Assembly (NCBI RefSeq): GCF_030272615.1
Contig: NC_081412.1
Location: 26,504,501 to 26,568,500, forward strand
Reading direction: 5' to 3'
DNA from: Cryptomeria japonica
Taxonomy: Eukaryota; Streptophyta; Pinopsida; Cupressales; Cupressaceae
Length of the DNA stretch: 64,000 bases
Under the pieces are notes generated by a model. It saw only the letters and a list, made by a program, of their open reading frames with translations. It made no database searches and was not told the DNA's origin. Of the stretch, positions 22,129 through 35,035 are shown in pieces. Positions within the stretch are counted from its first letter, which is position 1, and each line of letters begins with the position of its first letter. Made by a program: the position numbers and the translations under genes.

Positions 22129-22146
22129 TGGTGGGACCCACATCCC
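22129..22146 (+). other. Primer-binding site of gypsy-2
   Basis: TGGTGGGACCCACATCCC, 12 nt after the LTR. It begins like the gypsy-1 PBS (TGGTG..ACCC). A second copy is at 27501-27518 in unit B. The tRNA is not identified, and the gap to the LTR is longer than usual. Confidence 0.5.
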
Positions 22147-24740
22147 TAAAAACTAATGTTTTATGAGTTTTTGTGAGTTTGCAAGTCTCAGGTATCGGAA
22201 CATCGCGAGAGACTACAAATCAGCATGAGTGACTCGGGTTCGACGCGACATACATACCTTTTCGGCGCACCAGCACGAGCGCAAATGCATCAATGTGACC
22301 ATTTACACAATTTTAAAAATTATCCCGCTCTGTTTTAATTTAAAAAAAATTACTCTTTGTTTGTCTGTTTGACGCATGCGTAGGCGCATCAACGTGGGTA
22401 GATGCATTTCAGCAGGAGCGAATATTAACTAGCACGAGCGTTTTCAAAAATTCCCACCCTCAGCAAAAATTTGGTTTTTAAAATTTGAATTTAAAAATTT
22501 AAACTGCTAACTTTTGTTTTTTTGTTTTCAGGATTTTAATGCGGTCGCAGGCATTTTAGTGTGACCGATCTAGACCAGCACGCCAGACAGGTATAAAATC
22601 CCAATTCGGTTTGCGTGAATTTCTTATTATTTTTTTTTGTTTTTGATAGCTGCAGCACGCACGCAGGCATTTTGGTGCATGCGCAGGCGCTTTAGCATGA
22701 CTGAATGCATTTCAGCGCATGCGCTGTATGTGCAGGCTAGTGAGTACCGATTTCTTTTTTTTTTAGTGTTGCAGCTTTTCTCGATCGTCCAAGACCTAGA
22801 AAACAGGAAAAAACTATTATTCTGAACTATTTTGCAGGTTGCCTAGGAGTTCCAACCAAATATTATGTCTTTTTTTAACTAGGCACCTAGATTTAATTAA
22901 AGGATAAATGAACCATTGTCTTATGTGCTTTGTGAAAAGCGTAAAGATAGGAGAGTATGCTCTCATCTAGCTAGATGATCAGAAATCTAGATCCTCCAAG
23001 TTTTTCACGTTTGTTGCATGCTTACCTTTAGCGGACCTACCCTCCCAACTTGCTCTTTGAGAAGATAAGAGGGGAACGACCCAAGTGAGTACACTCGGAC
23101 CTGGGGTTCCCAACTCACTATAATAAATAGGCCATTGATGATGAAAGGGTCAATGGTTGGGGCTATATGAGAGTTTACTCTCACATTGGGTGCTTGGTAG
23201 GATCTTAGAGATCTCAATCACGCTTGCATGACTACTAAGTTCTTGGTGCTTCATTGGGATAAAGGGCTCAATTGCACTTGCGCAACTGTGAAGGGTAGCT
23301 CCTAACGGGAAGACATATTAAACACCTTGTACATAGTGGCCAAAAACCTTCTAGTCATTGGTGCAGGAGGTCGGACCTTCAAAGCCGCCCATATTTTTAC
23401 TGCCCTTAGTAGAGACACAAATTTTGCCATGAGGAGTTTTCATGGGAATTGATGCTTCGCTGCCCCAGAGAAGTGAGTGTCGTGGATGGGAGCTAGTGGG
23501 GTCAAGTATCTAAGTGTCTACTCTAGGTAAGCGTAGTTGGGAAACCAATTGGGATCTAATGACTATTGTCCTTGCCAGCCTTAAGAATGTTGTACATGAG
23601 CATGAGTGTCTTTGAGCTAAAATTCATTTCATCATTATGTTTGCTTTGCTTGATACTTGCTTGCCAAGAGTAGACTAAAAACACAACATTATCCTCAAAC
23701 ACTCTACAAAAACATTTGTCCAAAAGCAAACAATCATCCAAGTCATTATCCACACAAAGTCCAAATTTCATCAAAACTCCGTCCATCTCATGTTTCATAA
23801 ACCTAAGTTGTATAAACATCCTAAGAAGTCAATTCACTGACCTATCAAGAAGAATAAGCTCACACAAGCACAATTAATTAGGCATCAGAAATTTTGGTAT
23901 ACCTATCGTAAACTCTTGCTTAAACATAGGACATTCTTGCATCACTACCACGATTACGTCCATAGTCATAGCAATGAGTTTTATGCTAGTGATGAACTAA
24001 GAGTCCGTGCCCTCCATCAAGGTTCAGGTTTGTCTTTCAACACCAACTATCATCAAAATTAGGGTGGTCATGTCCCTTCATACAACTTGCCATCCGAACC
24101 AATCATCTATTGAGTCATGTTCATGCCAAGGATAACCTAGTCACCAAATTTCTTCTAATCATCACTATCATCCCTCCTCAATCAATCATCCTCAATATTT
24201 TCCTAATAACTTAGCACATCAATCAATCACAAAATCAATCACCCTCCATTATCAAGTACATTCTTAAAATCCAAATTAAATCATCCTTTAATCCAATTTA
24301 GCCTCACATTAAGGTTGTATGCCTTGTGAAGTTCCATTTAGACCTCATCATTAATCACTTGGCTTTTGTGCTTGAAGAAGAATCCTCTCCAAGTACCTTT
24401 TGCCTCATCCTTTAAGTCAATCAAGACTCTTAACTTACACCTTTGCTTTGCTAAGGGTCATTAGTCAACCCTTGGTGGAAAAGAGGCTTCTTAATCATCA
24501 TTCCAAGGTCTAAATTCTACCCAACTTGGTCATTACCTCGCTTGCGGTTTTGTCTACCACCTAAGATCCTCATCCAAGGACTAAGATGTCAATCCTAATC
24601 AAATCCGGGTTCTAATCCAAGGACCCCACCAATCAGCAAAGTCCCTTGTCATCAAAGACAAAATCCAAAGAATCCAAAAGTCTTGCTAAGTCCTCTCATC
24701 AATAATTTCTTCCTCCAATCTTTTCTAAGGTTATTCTTGT
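22147..24740 (+). other. Gypsy-2 5' leader, copy A, with GCG-rich array
   Basis: About 2.6 kb before gag. From about 22240 to 22735 it contains many CpG-bearing words: AGCACGAGCG, GCATGCGTAGGCGCATC, TTTCAGCGCATGCGC. This sits where gypsy-1 has its 5' AGCGCT array. The remainder has no recognised gene; an antisense ORF at 23556-23819 also exists in copy B but has no domain. Confidence 0.6.
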
Positions 24741-26945
24741 ATGGTCACAACTCGATCTCAAAAGAAAAAGATGGTTGAACAAAAATATGGTATGTCGAAC
24801 ATTGGTGTCCTATATGAAGATCCTATGCAAGATCCTACGTAAAGTGTGCATACTACCAATCAAGATCAAACCCAAAATCCTAATATGGTTAACCAAGATG
24901 AACTCTATCTGGAAGTGCAAACTTTCCTAGCAGACTCTTATAACTAAGAGATGATTGAAAAATTTATCCAACACAATCCTACTGCACTTCTAAAGACCCT
25001 CCTTGAAAATGGAGCTCAACTTCCACCTTATTTTGATAAATCCACTATTGGCCAACAATCACAAGGAGATCTCACTCCCACACAGAATGCTGCACCTGTT
25101 ATTCAAACTCATTCAATTACAACCCCACCAATCATCCAAACTCAATCACTGCCACCCACGTCACCTCTCCCTGTGGTCTCCATCCCACCTTCTTCCTTCT
25201 TACCATCTATACCATTATCAAATATGATCTCATCTATTCTCCAACATGCCTCTATAACATCTTCTTCCACTCAACCACATATTTCTATTGTGCAAGCTTC
25301 ATTTCCTGTCAACAATGTCGCTAATTTTATCTAGGTCGCACTCAATCCCATCACAATAGTTTGTGGGCCGCAACCAACTATCACTCAGGTCACTTTGACA
25401 TCCGTCATCACATCTCACATTCCCGCTTCCTCATCATATCAATACATTAGTGGTGGTGCACCTCCCATGTCTCATTCGATTCTAGGGGCAAATACAATCC
25501 ATCATTTCCAAAATCTACAACAAGACCTCATTAAAGAAATTCAAGATGAAAAATATAATCAAGGATATGAAAGAAACAACTAATAAGAGGAAACCCTACT
25601 CATTTGAGGAATTTTGTCCTTGTCCTTATGAATCATCTATATCAGTTGCACCCTACCCCCCAAGGTTTGAGATCCGTAAATTCACCAAGTATGAAGGCAA
25701 AAGAGACCCTCACGACCATCTCTGGGAATTTCACATCTTATGCCAAGAAGTCTCCTATAACGACCTATACCTTCGAAGGCTCTTCCCCAAGAGTCTCATA
25801 GGAGATGCCCTGGCATGGTTCTCATCTCTACCATGAGGTTCCATTGTTTCATTTCCAGACTTAGCAGAAACGTTTGTGGCTCACTATGCCTACAACATGG
25901 CTAATGATGTTTCCATGATGGAACTGTGTAACACAAAGCAAAGGCCCGAAGAGAATTTTGCCAACTTCTTGCAAAGATGGCGACATCTCATCAAGAAATT
26001 CCAATGGGACATGCTGAAACAACATCAAATTGAATTATTTTAAAAGAACCCGATGCCTAAACTTTCAAGGCCTTTTACATCTCAATGTATTAAATCCTTC
26101 AAAAAATTGACTGATAAGGGCCTTGCCCTTGAACGTGTCTTGCTCGAGGAAGGAGCCTTGAAACACTACCAAAGATCAACTAAAAGTTCTTCCTCTTATC
26201 ATAATGATAAACCAAAATTCTGGTCCAAGAACAAAAACGTAGTCAATGACGGTGTAATTGATGCAAAACAGGTCCAGATTATCTCCGCTCCCCCAAAATC
26301 CACCACCAGTAATCATCAATTCAACAATCAAAACAATCAAAATCAATCCTAAAAGCCTCACAACAATGTCTCAGTTCAGGGACAACCACCCCGATCCAAT
26401 AACAGGACTCCAAGAGACTTCACTCCTCTTTCTGAGCCTATTGAAGTGGTGTCTCAAAAACTTGTCCAAGCAGGCACAATGGTTTTTCCAATCACTCGCC
26501 CGTTTGATCCCAATCAACCCAAACCTAGGTGGTATAATGAGAATGAATATTGTGAGTATCATTGTATCAAGGTACATGATACATGAAAATGCATGAAGCT
26601 TAAAATTTACATACAAGATCTCATTGATAGGGGTGAAATTGAAGTAGCAATTGCAAAACCTAGTAATAATTATGACAAACACAAAATATATCGGGAACCC
26701 TTCTTGAAACATGATAAGGGAAAAGTTTCATCATTTAATGCAGTGAACTATGACTACATTAATCACATAACTGACTTTGACTCTTTAGTAGGTCACATTG
26801 AGCCCATAGACAATCATGTTAATGTCATAACTATCAAAGGAGTTAATCCCCCCCTTCTCAAAGCAGACCTAATCCTACTAGGATTCTTGTTCAAGGTGCT
26901 ATGCCTTCCACCCCCTACCCCCAGAATGACTACAATGTAACCACG
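24741..26945 (+). pseudogene. Gypsy-2 gag, copy A (decayed)
   Basis: Starts MVTTRSQKKK at 24741, like the gypsy-1 gag start MAQTRSQSRQ. Gag core PRFEIRKFTKYEGKRDPHDH and LCQEVSYNDLYLRRLFPKSL at 25660-25810, then a zinc-finger-like CEYHCIKVH at about 26550. Several stops (for example TAA soon after the start, TAG near 25335) and a frameshift near 25560. It ends at the duplication junction, so it has no pol of its own. Confidence 0.85.
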
Positions 26946-26962
26946 CTTCAGAGCAGACCTAA
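26946..26962. other. Filler DNA at the duplication junction
   Basis: CTTCAGAGCAGACCTAA lies between units A and B. It matches CTTCTCAAAGCAGACCTAA at 26854-26872 with a 2-nt deletion and one change, so it was probably copied from that site. Confidence 0.7.
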
Positions 26963-29900
26963 TCTCTTGGTCTCCACACCTCCTCTTGGGTCTTGTGTGG
27001 GCTCACAAAAAATCCTGACCCTCCATCTTGGGTCAATCCTAGCCCTTCATTTTTCCTCTTCTCTCTCTATAAATTGAGGACTCCATCCCTTCACATTTCA
27101 TCTCCAATTTTAGCAAGTTCATGCTATTAGTTTGTGCCTAGAAAACCATATTTGCATCCTCACCATGCCAAAATTATCCTTCATCCATACTTAGTCATAT
27201 TATCCATCTCATCCCTCAAATCCATTTTATCCATTTGTGCACAATGTTGGAGAGCCAACCATATCAAGTAATCTAGGAGCAAATCGACATCATATTGGAG
27301 ACATTTGGGCACACTTCGACTTCATCCAAGCTCCATCCAAGGAAGAAGGTAAAGGTTTGCAAGGTAAAAAGTATTAATCTTCATGTTTTCATGTGAGTTG
27401 ATTTATGCTTTTATGATTTTATATGTTTTTGTGTTTTGATTTGCATACTAACCATCCAAATCCACCTTCCACTCTTTTCCCCTCTTCATTCTAGCACGCC
27501 TGGTGGGACCCACATCCCTAAAAACTAACATTTTATGAGTTTTTGTGAGTTTGCAAGTCTCAGGGATCAGAACAATGCAAGAGACTACAAATCAGCGTGA
27601 GCGACTCGGGTTCGATGCAACATACATACCTTTTCGATGCACCAGCATGAGCACAAACGCATCAGTGCGACCGTTTACAAAATTTAAAAAATTATCCCGC
27701 TCTATTTTAATTTTAAAAAAATTACTCTCTGTTTGTCTGTTTGATGCATGTGTAGGCGCATCAGCGTGGGTGAACGTGTTTCGGCGCGAGCCAATATTAA
27801 CCAGTGTGACCATTTTAAAAAATTCCCGCCCTCAGCAAAAATTTGGTTTTTAAAATTTGAATTTCAAAATTTAAACTGCTAACTTTTGTTTCTTTGTTTT
27901 CAGGATTTTAATGCGGGCATAGGCGTTTCAGCGTGATCGATCTAGACCAGCACGCCAAACAGGTATAAAATCACAATTCGGTTTGCATGAATTTCTTATT
28001 ATTTTTTTTGTTTCTGATATTTGCAGCACATACGTAGGCGTTTTGGTGCCTGCGCCGATGCTTCAACATGACTGAATGCATTTCAGCGCGTGCGCTGTAT
28101 GTGCGGGCCAGTGAGTACCGATTTTTTTTTTTTTTTAGTGTTGCAACTTTTCTCAATCGTCCAAGACCTAGAAAATAGAAAAAAAAAACTATTAATCTGA
28201 ACTATTTTGCAGGTTGCCTAGGAGTTCCAACCAAATATTATGTCTTTTTTTAACTAGGCACCTAGATTTAATTAAAGGATATATGAACCATTGTCTTATG
28301 TGTTTTGTGAAAAGCGTAAAGATAGGAGAGTTTGCTCTCGTCTAGCTAGATGATCAGAAATCCAGACCCTCCAAGTTTTTCACGTTTGTTGCATGCTTAC
28401 CTTTAGTAGACCTGCCCTCCCAACTTGCTCTTTGAGAAGATAAGAGGGAAACGACCCAAGTGAGTACACTTGGACCTAGGGTTCCCAACTCACTATAATA
28501 AATAGGCCATTGATGATGAAAGGGTCAATGGTTGGGGCTATATGAGAGTTTACTCTCACATTGGATGCTTGGTAGAATCCTAGAGATCTCAATCACGCTT
28601 GCGTGACTACTAAGTTCTTGGTGCTTCATTGGGCTATAGGGCTCAATTGCTCTTGCGCAACTGTGAAGGGTAGCTCCTAACGGGAAGACATATTAAACAC
28701 CTTGTGCATAGTGGCCAAAAACCCTCTAGTCATTAGTGTAGGAGGTCGGACCTTTGAAGCCGCCCATATTTTTACTACCCTTAGTAGAGACACAAATTTT
28801 GCCATGAGGATTTTTCATGGGAATTGATGCTTGGCTGCCCTAGAGAAGTGAGTGTCGTGGATGGGAGCTAGTGGGGTCAAGCATCTAAGTATCTGCTTTG
28901 GGTAAGCGTAGCTGGGAAACCAATTGGGATCCAATGACTATTGTCCTTGCCAGTCTTAAGAATGTTATACATGAGCATGAGTGTCTTTGAGCTAAAATTC
29001 ATTTCATCATTATGTTTTCTTTGCTTGATACTTGCTTTGCAAGAGTAGACTAAAAACACATCATTATCCTCAAACACTTTGCAAAAACATTTGTCCAAAA
29101 GCAAACAATCATCCAAGTCATTATCCATACAAAGTCCAAATTTCATCAAAACTTCATCTGTCTCATGTTTCATAAACCTAAGTTGTATAAACATCCTAAG
29201 AAGTCAATTCACTGACCTATCAAGAAGAAGAAGCTCACACAAGCACAACTCATTAGGCGTCTTAAATTTTGGTATACCAACAACAAACTCTTGCTTAAAT
29301 ATAGGACATTCTTGCATCACTACAACGATTATGTCCATGGTCATAGCAATGAGTTTGATGCTAGTGATGAACTAAGAGTCCGTGCCCTCCATCAAGGTTC
29401 AGGTTTGTCTTTCAACACCAACTATCATCAAAATTAGGGTGGTCGTGTCCCTTCATACAACTTGCCATCCGAACCAATCATCTATTGAGTCATGTTAATG
29501 CCAAGAATAACCTAGTCACCAAATTTCTTCTAATCATCACTATCATCCCTCCTCAATCAATCATCCTCAATATTTTCCTAATAACTTAGCACATCAATCA
29601 ATCACGAAATCAATCACCCTCCATTATCAAGTACATTCTTAAAATCCAAATAAAATCATTCTTTAATCCAATTTAACCTCACATTAAGGTTGCATGCCTT
29701 GTGAAGTTCCATTTAGACCTCATCATTAATCACTTGGCTTTTGTGCTTGAAGAATAATCCTCTCCAAGTACCTTTTGCCTCACGCTTTGAGTCAATCAAG
29801 ACTCTTAACTTACACCTTTGCTTTGCTAAGGGTCATTAGTCAACCCTTGGTGGAAAAGAGGCTTCTTAATCATCATTCCAAGGTCTAAATTCTACCCAAC

Positions 29901-32322
29901 TTGGTCATTACCTCGCTTGTGGTTTCGTCTACCACCTAAGATCCTCATCTAAGGACTAAGGTGTCAATCCTAATCAAATCCGGGTTCTAATCCAAGTACC
30001 CCACCAATTAGAAAAGTCCCTTGTCATCAAAGACAAAATCCAAATAATCCAAAAATCTTGCTAAGTCCTCTCATCAAAAATTTCTTCCTCCAATCTTTTC
30101 TAAGGTTATTCTTGTATGGTCACAACTTGATCTCAAAAGAAAAAGATGGTTGAAAAAAAATATAGTATGTCAGACATTAGTGTCCTATATGAAGATCCTA
30201 TGCAAGATCCTTTGTAAAGTGTGCAACCTAGCAATCAAGATCAAACCCAAAATCCTAATATGGTTAACCAAGATGAACTCTCTCCGGAAGTGCAAACTTT
30301 CCTAGCAGACTCTTATAACCAAGAGATGATTGAAAAATTTATCCAACACAATCCTACTGCACTTCTAAAGACCCTCCTTGAAAATGAAGCTCAATTTCCA
30401 CCTGATTTTGATAAATCCACTATTGGCCAACAACCACAAGGAGATCTCACTCCCACACGGAATGTTGCACCTGTTATTCAAACTCAATCAATTACAACCC
30501 TGCCAATCATCCAAACTCAATCAATGCCACCCGCGGCACCTCCGCTTGTGGTCTCCATCCCAACTTCTTCCTTCTTACCATCTATACCATTATCAAATAC
30601 GATCTCATCTATTCTCCAACATGCCTCTATACCATCTTCTTCCACTCAACCACATATTTCTATTCCGCAAGCTTCACTTCCTGTCAACAATGTCGCTAAT
30701 TTTATCTGGGCCGCACTCAATCCCATCACAACAGTTTATGGGTCACAACCAACTATCACTCAAGTCCCTGTGACATCAGTCATCACATATCACATTCTCG
30801 CTTCCTCATTATATCAATACATTAGTGGTTGTGCACCTCCCATGTCTCATCCGATTCTAGGGGCAAATACAATCCATTGTTTCCAAATCCACAACAAGAC
30901 CTCATTAAAGAAATTCAAGACATGAAAAATATAATCAAGGATATGAAAGAAGGGACTAATAAGAGGAAACCCTACTCATTTGAGGAATTTTTTCCTTGTC
31001 CTTATGACCCATCTATATCAGTTACACCCTACCCCCCAGGGTTTGAGATCCTTAAATTCACCAAGTATGAAGGCAAAGGAGACCCTTGCGACCATGTCCA
31101 GGAATTTCACATCTTATGCCAAGAAGTCTCCTATAGTGACCTATACCTTTGAAGGCTCTTCCCCAAGAGTCTCACAGGAGATGCCCTGGCATGGTTCTCA
31201 TCTCTACCACGAGGCTCCATTGTCTCCTTTCCAGACTTGGCAGAAAAGTTTGTGGCTCACTATGCCTACAACATGGCTAATGACGTTTCCATGATGGACC
31301 TGTCTAACACAAAGCAAAGGCTCGGAGATACTTTCGCCAACTTCTTGCAAATATGGCGACATCTCATCAAGAAATTCCAATGGGACATGCTAGAACAACA
31401 TGAAATTGAATTATTTTAAAAGAACCCGGTGCCCGAACTTTCAAGGCCTCTGACATCTCAATGTATTAAATCCTTCCAAAAATTGATTGATAAGGGCCTC
31501 GCCCTTGAACGTTTCTTGCTCGAGGAAGGAGTCTTGAAACATTACCAAAGATTAACTCAAATTTCTTCCTCTTATCATAATGATAAACCAAAATTCTGGT
31601 CCAAGAACAAAAACGTAGTCAATGACGGTGTAACTGATGCAAAACAGGTCTAGATCATGGCCACTCCCCCAAAACCCACCACCACTAATCATCAATTCAA
31701 CAATCAAAACAATCAAAATCAATCCCAAAAGCCTCACAATAATGTCTCAGTTCAGGGACGACCACCTCGATCCACTAACAGGACTCCAAGAGACTTCACT
31801 CCTCTTGCTGAGCCTATTGAAGTGGTGTTTCAAAAACTTGTCCAAGCAGGCGTAGTGGTTTTTCTGATCACTCGCCCATTTGATCCCAATCAAAACAAAC
31901 CTAGGTGGTATAATGAGAATGAATATTGTGAGTATCATTTTATCAAGGTACATGATACATGAAAATGCATGAAGCTTAAAATTTACATACAAGATCTCAT
32001 TGATAGGGGTGAAATTGAAGTAGCAATTGCATAACCAGGTAATAACAATTACAAACTCAAAATGTATCAGGAACCCTTCCCGAAACATGATAAGGGAAAA
32101 GTATCATCATTTAATGCAGTGAATTATGACTACACTAATCACATAACCGACTTTGACTCTTTAGTAGGTCACATTGAGCCTGCAGACAATCATGTCAATG
32201 TCATAATTATCAAAGGAGTTAATCCCCCCCCCCTTCTCAAAGCAGACCTAATCCTGCTAGGATAGATTCAAGGCACTACGCCTTCCACCCCCTACCCCTA
32301 GAATGACTACAATGTAACCACG
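26963..32322 (+). repeat. Internal tandem duplication, unit B (gypsy-2)
   Basis: Begins with the last 526 bp of an LTR (26963-27488), then a PBS copy (27501-27518), leader copy B and gag copy B, then continues into protease. The first 759 bp of the LTR are absent. Unit A and unit B have each lost different CpG sites. Confidence 0.9.
27489..30115 (+). other. Gypsy-2 5' leader, copy B
   Basis: Counterpart of 22117-24740, with PBS copy and GCG-rich array at about 27590-28110. Compared with copy A, sites read as CG in one and TG or CA in the other in both directions, so both decayed after duplication. No gene is recognised. Confidence 0.65.
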
Positions 32323-32376
32323 TGTCGAGGTAAAGTCACCGTCGAAGGAGCTCCTCCACCACCAAACCCCCCACCC
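30116..32376 (+). pseudogene. Gypsy-2 gag, copy B
   Basis: ATG 30116-30118, then TGA at the fifth codon where copy A has Arg. Open from about 30221 with EMIEKFIQHNPTALLKTLLEN. A frameshift near 30890-30920 moves it to the frame used by protease and RT. Gag core FEILKFTKYEGKGDPCDHVQ at about 31045, AEKFVAHYAYNMANDVSMMD at about 31240, and CEYHFIKVHD near 31925-31955. Further stops at about 31149 and 31417. It is the gag that connects to pol. Confidence 0.85.
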
Positions 32377-33015
32377 ATGTTTTCCACCCACCGATATGAC
32401 CTCCTTGACCAACTTGGGAAGACCCCCACACAGATCTCTATTCTAGAACTTCTCAAGACTTCCCCTATCCATAAAGAAATTTTGGAACAAGCCTTCCTTG
32501 AGTCTTGCATTCCCTATAATATCAATGCTACCCAATTCGAAGCTCTCATTGGAAACCTTGCTGCCCAGTAGTACCTTGTATTCACCTCCAATGATGCTCC
32601 TACAAATGAAGACCACAATAAATCTTTGCACATCGAAGCCCTTATCTAGAAGCACAAGGCCAAATGTATCTTGATAGACGGTGGATCCAGACTCAATATG
32701 TGTACATACAAGTTAATAAAACAATTGGGACTTTCTGAGGACCTAGTAGACACATCAGAAAAGATCACAATAAAAGAAAATGATAATGCGGAAAGAGTTT
32801 CAAAGGGCATGATCACCTTAGCTCTTCAAGTGGGCCCTATCACAATTGAAACCCCTTGCCAAGTACTAGATCTTGATCTCCCTTACAACATTCTCCTTGG
32901 TTGGCCATGGATTCACTCCTTGCAAGCCGTACCCTCCACTTATCACCAATGCATCAAATTCCCATTCAATGGAAGAGAGATCACTATCAAAGGTGATCAA
33001 CAACCTTTTTAATAT
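32377..33015 (+). pseudogene. Gypsy-2 aspartic protease
   Basis: Active-site segment ILIDGGSRLNMCTYKLIKQL at about 32668-32727, followed by ITIKENDNAERVSKGMITLA and LDLPYNILLGWPWIHS, collinear with gypsy-1. A TAG interrupts just upstream (about 32648). Confidence 0.8.
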
Positions 33016-34090
33016 TGAAAACTCTTAGAGAGGAAACATCCATATCATTGCCCACTAAATAGACCCTTGCCAACTCCTCTACCTGTCACATCAAATGTTG
33101 CCTCCACCTCATCCCAGCCAGACACAAAAATCAAGATCTTGGATAATGGTTGTGGAGAATACATATTGGAGGATGTCTTATTAATAGGAAACCGCCCCCT
33201 ATCTCCTAAGTCATTTAGCAAACCAAAAGAGCTCAAAAAAGATCAGAAATCGGTCATACAATGCCAAGACACCATCTTCTAGCAATGGGGCCCACTTGAT
33301 GAGGAGAGCCTCGACACAGATGTCCCTTCATGGTTGTACCAGGAAGAAGATGAAGATCCAACAAAAATATCCAAAAAAATGTACCCAAAAGCATCAGCTA
33401 TAGTAAAAAAAATGGGTTACAAAGGACACAACTTAGGACCAAAGGAAAAAGGAAGAAAAGCACCCATAAATCCTATCTCCTACAAGTACAATAGAGGCTT
33501 GGGGTACACCCCGGTGCCTAAGATTACTATCGCTGATGCCCCTTCAAGTCCTTCTTTGGATCTCAAAAGCTCTGACAAAGATGAGTTCCATGAAATGCTT
33601 TATGAATACGAAAATGATATCTTCTTTGACACTCATGTCAATGCCATCACCCCCATAACCTCTCCCACTGCACACGAGCTACATCTTGTCCATCCTGAAC
33701 TCATAGACTGGGGCCAATGAGACAAACCCACTTTAGATATCTGCGCCGATCATAATGCTCTCATTACTCTCCCGACTATGCAAAATCTGGAAGATTGTAA
33801 CAGAGTAGATGGTATTCAACTACACAAAAAGGGATACTTTGGTAGTCAGGTCAATGCCCTTAGTCGTAAAAAAGATAATCAAAGCAAAAAACATGATTCC
33901 TTAGGTGAAAACCTCTCCGAGGCACCTTTGGATGAGCAAAAAATAAAAACAAAGGGTGTATCCGAAAGTGAAAACTTGGAAAAGACATTTGACAATGAGG
34001 GACTTGACCTCCCTACCATTGGTTACCTTCCACAGGACAGATCAAATTTGTTGATAGAAGAAACAGACAATATCAACATGGGCATTGAAG
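33016..34090 (+). pseudogene. Gypsy-2 linker with G-patch domain
   Basis: At about 33370-33510: KASAIVKKMGYKGHNLGPKE, GRKAPI, NRGLGYTP, a G-patch-like glycine pattern in the same position as in gypsy-1. Flanked by acidic, low-complexity sequence. A few stops. Confidence 0.7.
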
Positions 34091-35035
34091 TCATTCCAAA
34101 AAATGTACTCATTGCCAAATTCCTCACAGAAAAAGAGAAACAAGACTTCATCAACTTCCTTACAGAGGTACAAATCAATTTCGCATGGTCCTATGCCAAT
34201 ATGCCAGGTTTAGATCCTGCCTTGGTGGTTCATAATCTTGTTGTCCGCCCAGATGCAAAACCTATAAAACAAAAATTGCGCAAAATGCACCTGCATATTT
34301 CACTCCTGGTCAAGGCAAAACTCCCAAAGATGTTGGACACAAAATTCATCAAACCAATAGACTATGCTGGATGGGTCTCTAACATTGTACTTGTTGGCAA
34401 ACCCGTCGGGGGCATCCGTATCTATACTGATTTTCAAGATCTAAATAGGGCTTGTCCTAAAGATGATTTCCCACTCCCCAACATAGATATGATTGTGGAT
34501 CTTACAACAGGACATGAGATGTTGTCACTTATGGATGGATTTTCTGGATATAATCAAATTAGGATTGCAAATGAAGATTAACAAAAATGCATTCACGACA
34601 CCATGGGGGACTTTCTATTACCGGGTAATGCGTTTTGGCCTCAAAAATGCTTTTTGGCCTAAAAAATGCTAGAGCTACATATTAGCGTGCCATGACAACA
34701 ATTTTTCATAAGCTCTTGCATAAAATTATGGAGGACTATGTGGATAATCTGCTAGGCAAATCAAAGCCAAGACATGAACACATTCCTATCTTAAAGGAGA
34801 TCTTTGAAAGATTGGAAAAATACAAATTGCACCTAAATCTTAAGAAGTGTGTTTTTGGGCTCACATCAGGAAAACTATTAGGTTTCATTGTTTCTCGTAG
34901 AGGCATCGAGGTCGATCCTACAAAGGTAAAAGCCATCATGGAAATGCCTCCACCGAAAACTCTCAAACAACTACGCAACCTCCAAAGAAAACTCCAATCT
35001 GTTAGACATTTTATTTCACAACTGGCAGATAAGTG
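34091..35035 (+). pseudogene. Gypsy-2 reverse transcriptase
   Basis: Blocks KLRKMHLHISLLVKAKL, GGIRIYTDFQDLNRACPKDD and LSLMDGFSGYNQIRI are clear. A frameshift lies near 34580. A 19-bp duplication at 34633-34669 breaks the FGLKNA block. The active site reads Y-V-D-N: the last Asp is Asn (AAT 34746-34748). It is inactive. Confidence 0.9.

Larger units (their letters stand above)
21591..26945 (+). repeat. Internal tandem duplication, unit A (gypsy-2)
   Basis: The unit runs from inside the 5' LTR through the leader to the end of gag. Unit B (26963-32322) repeats it at an offset of about 5,372-5,377 bp with many substitutions, mostly transitions, and few indels. The 17-bp filler between the units resembles sequence at 26854-26874. 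Confidence 0.9.

Noticed and set aside
23556-23819. Antisense ORF in the gypsy-2 leader, also present at 28877-29194
   Set aside because: Shared only because the leader is duplicated; changed residues show no pattern of protein constraint and no domain is recognised.
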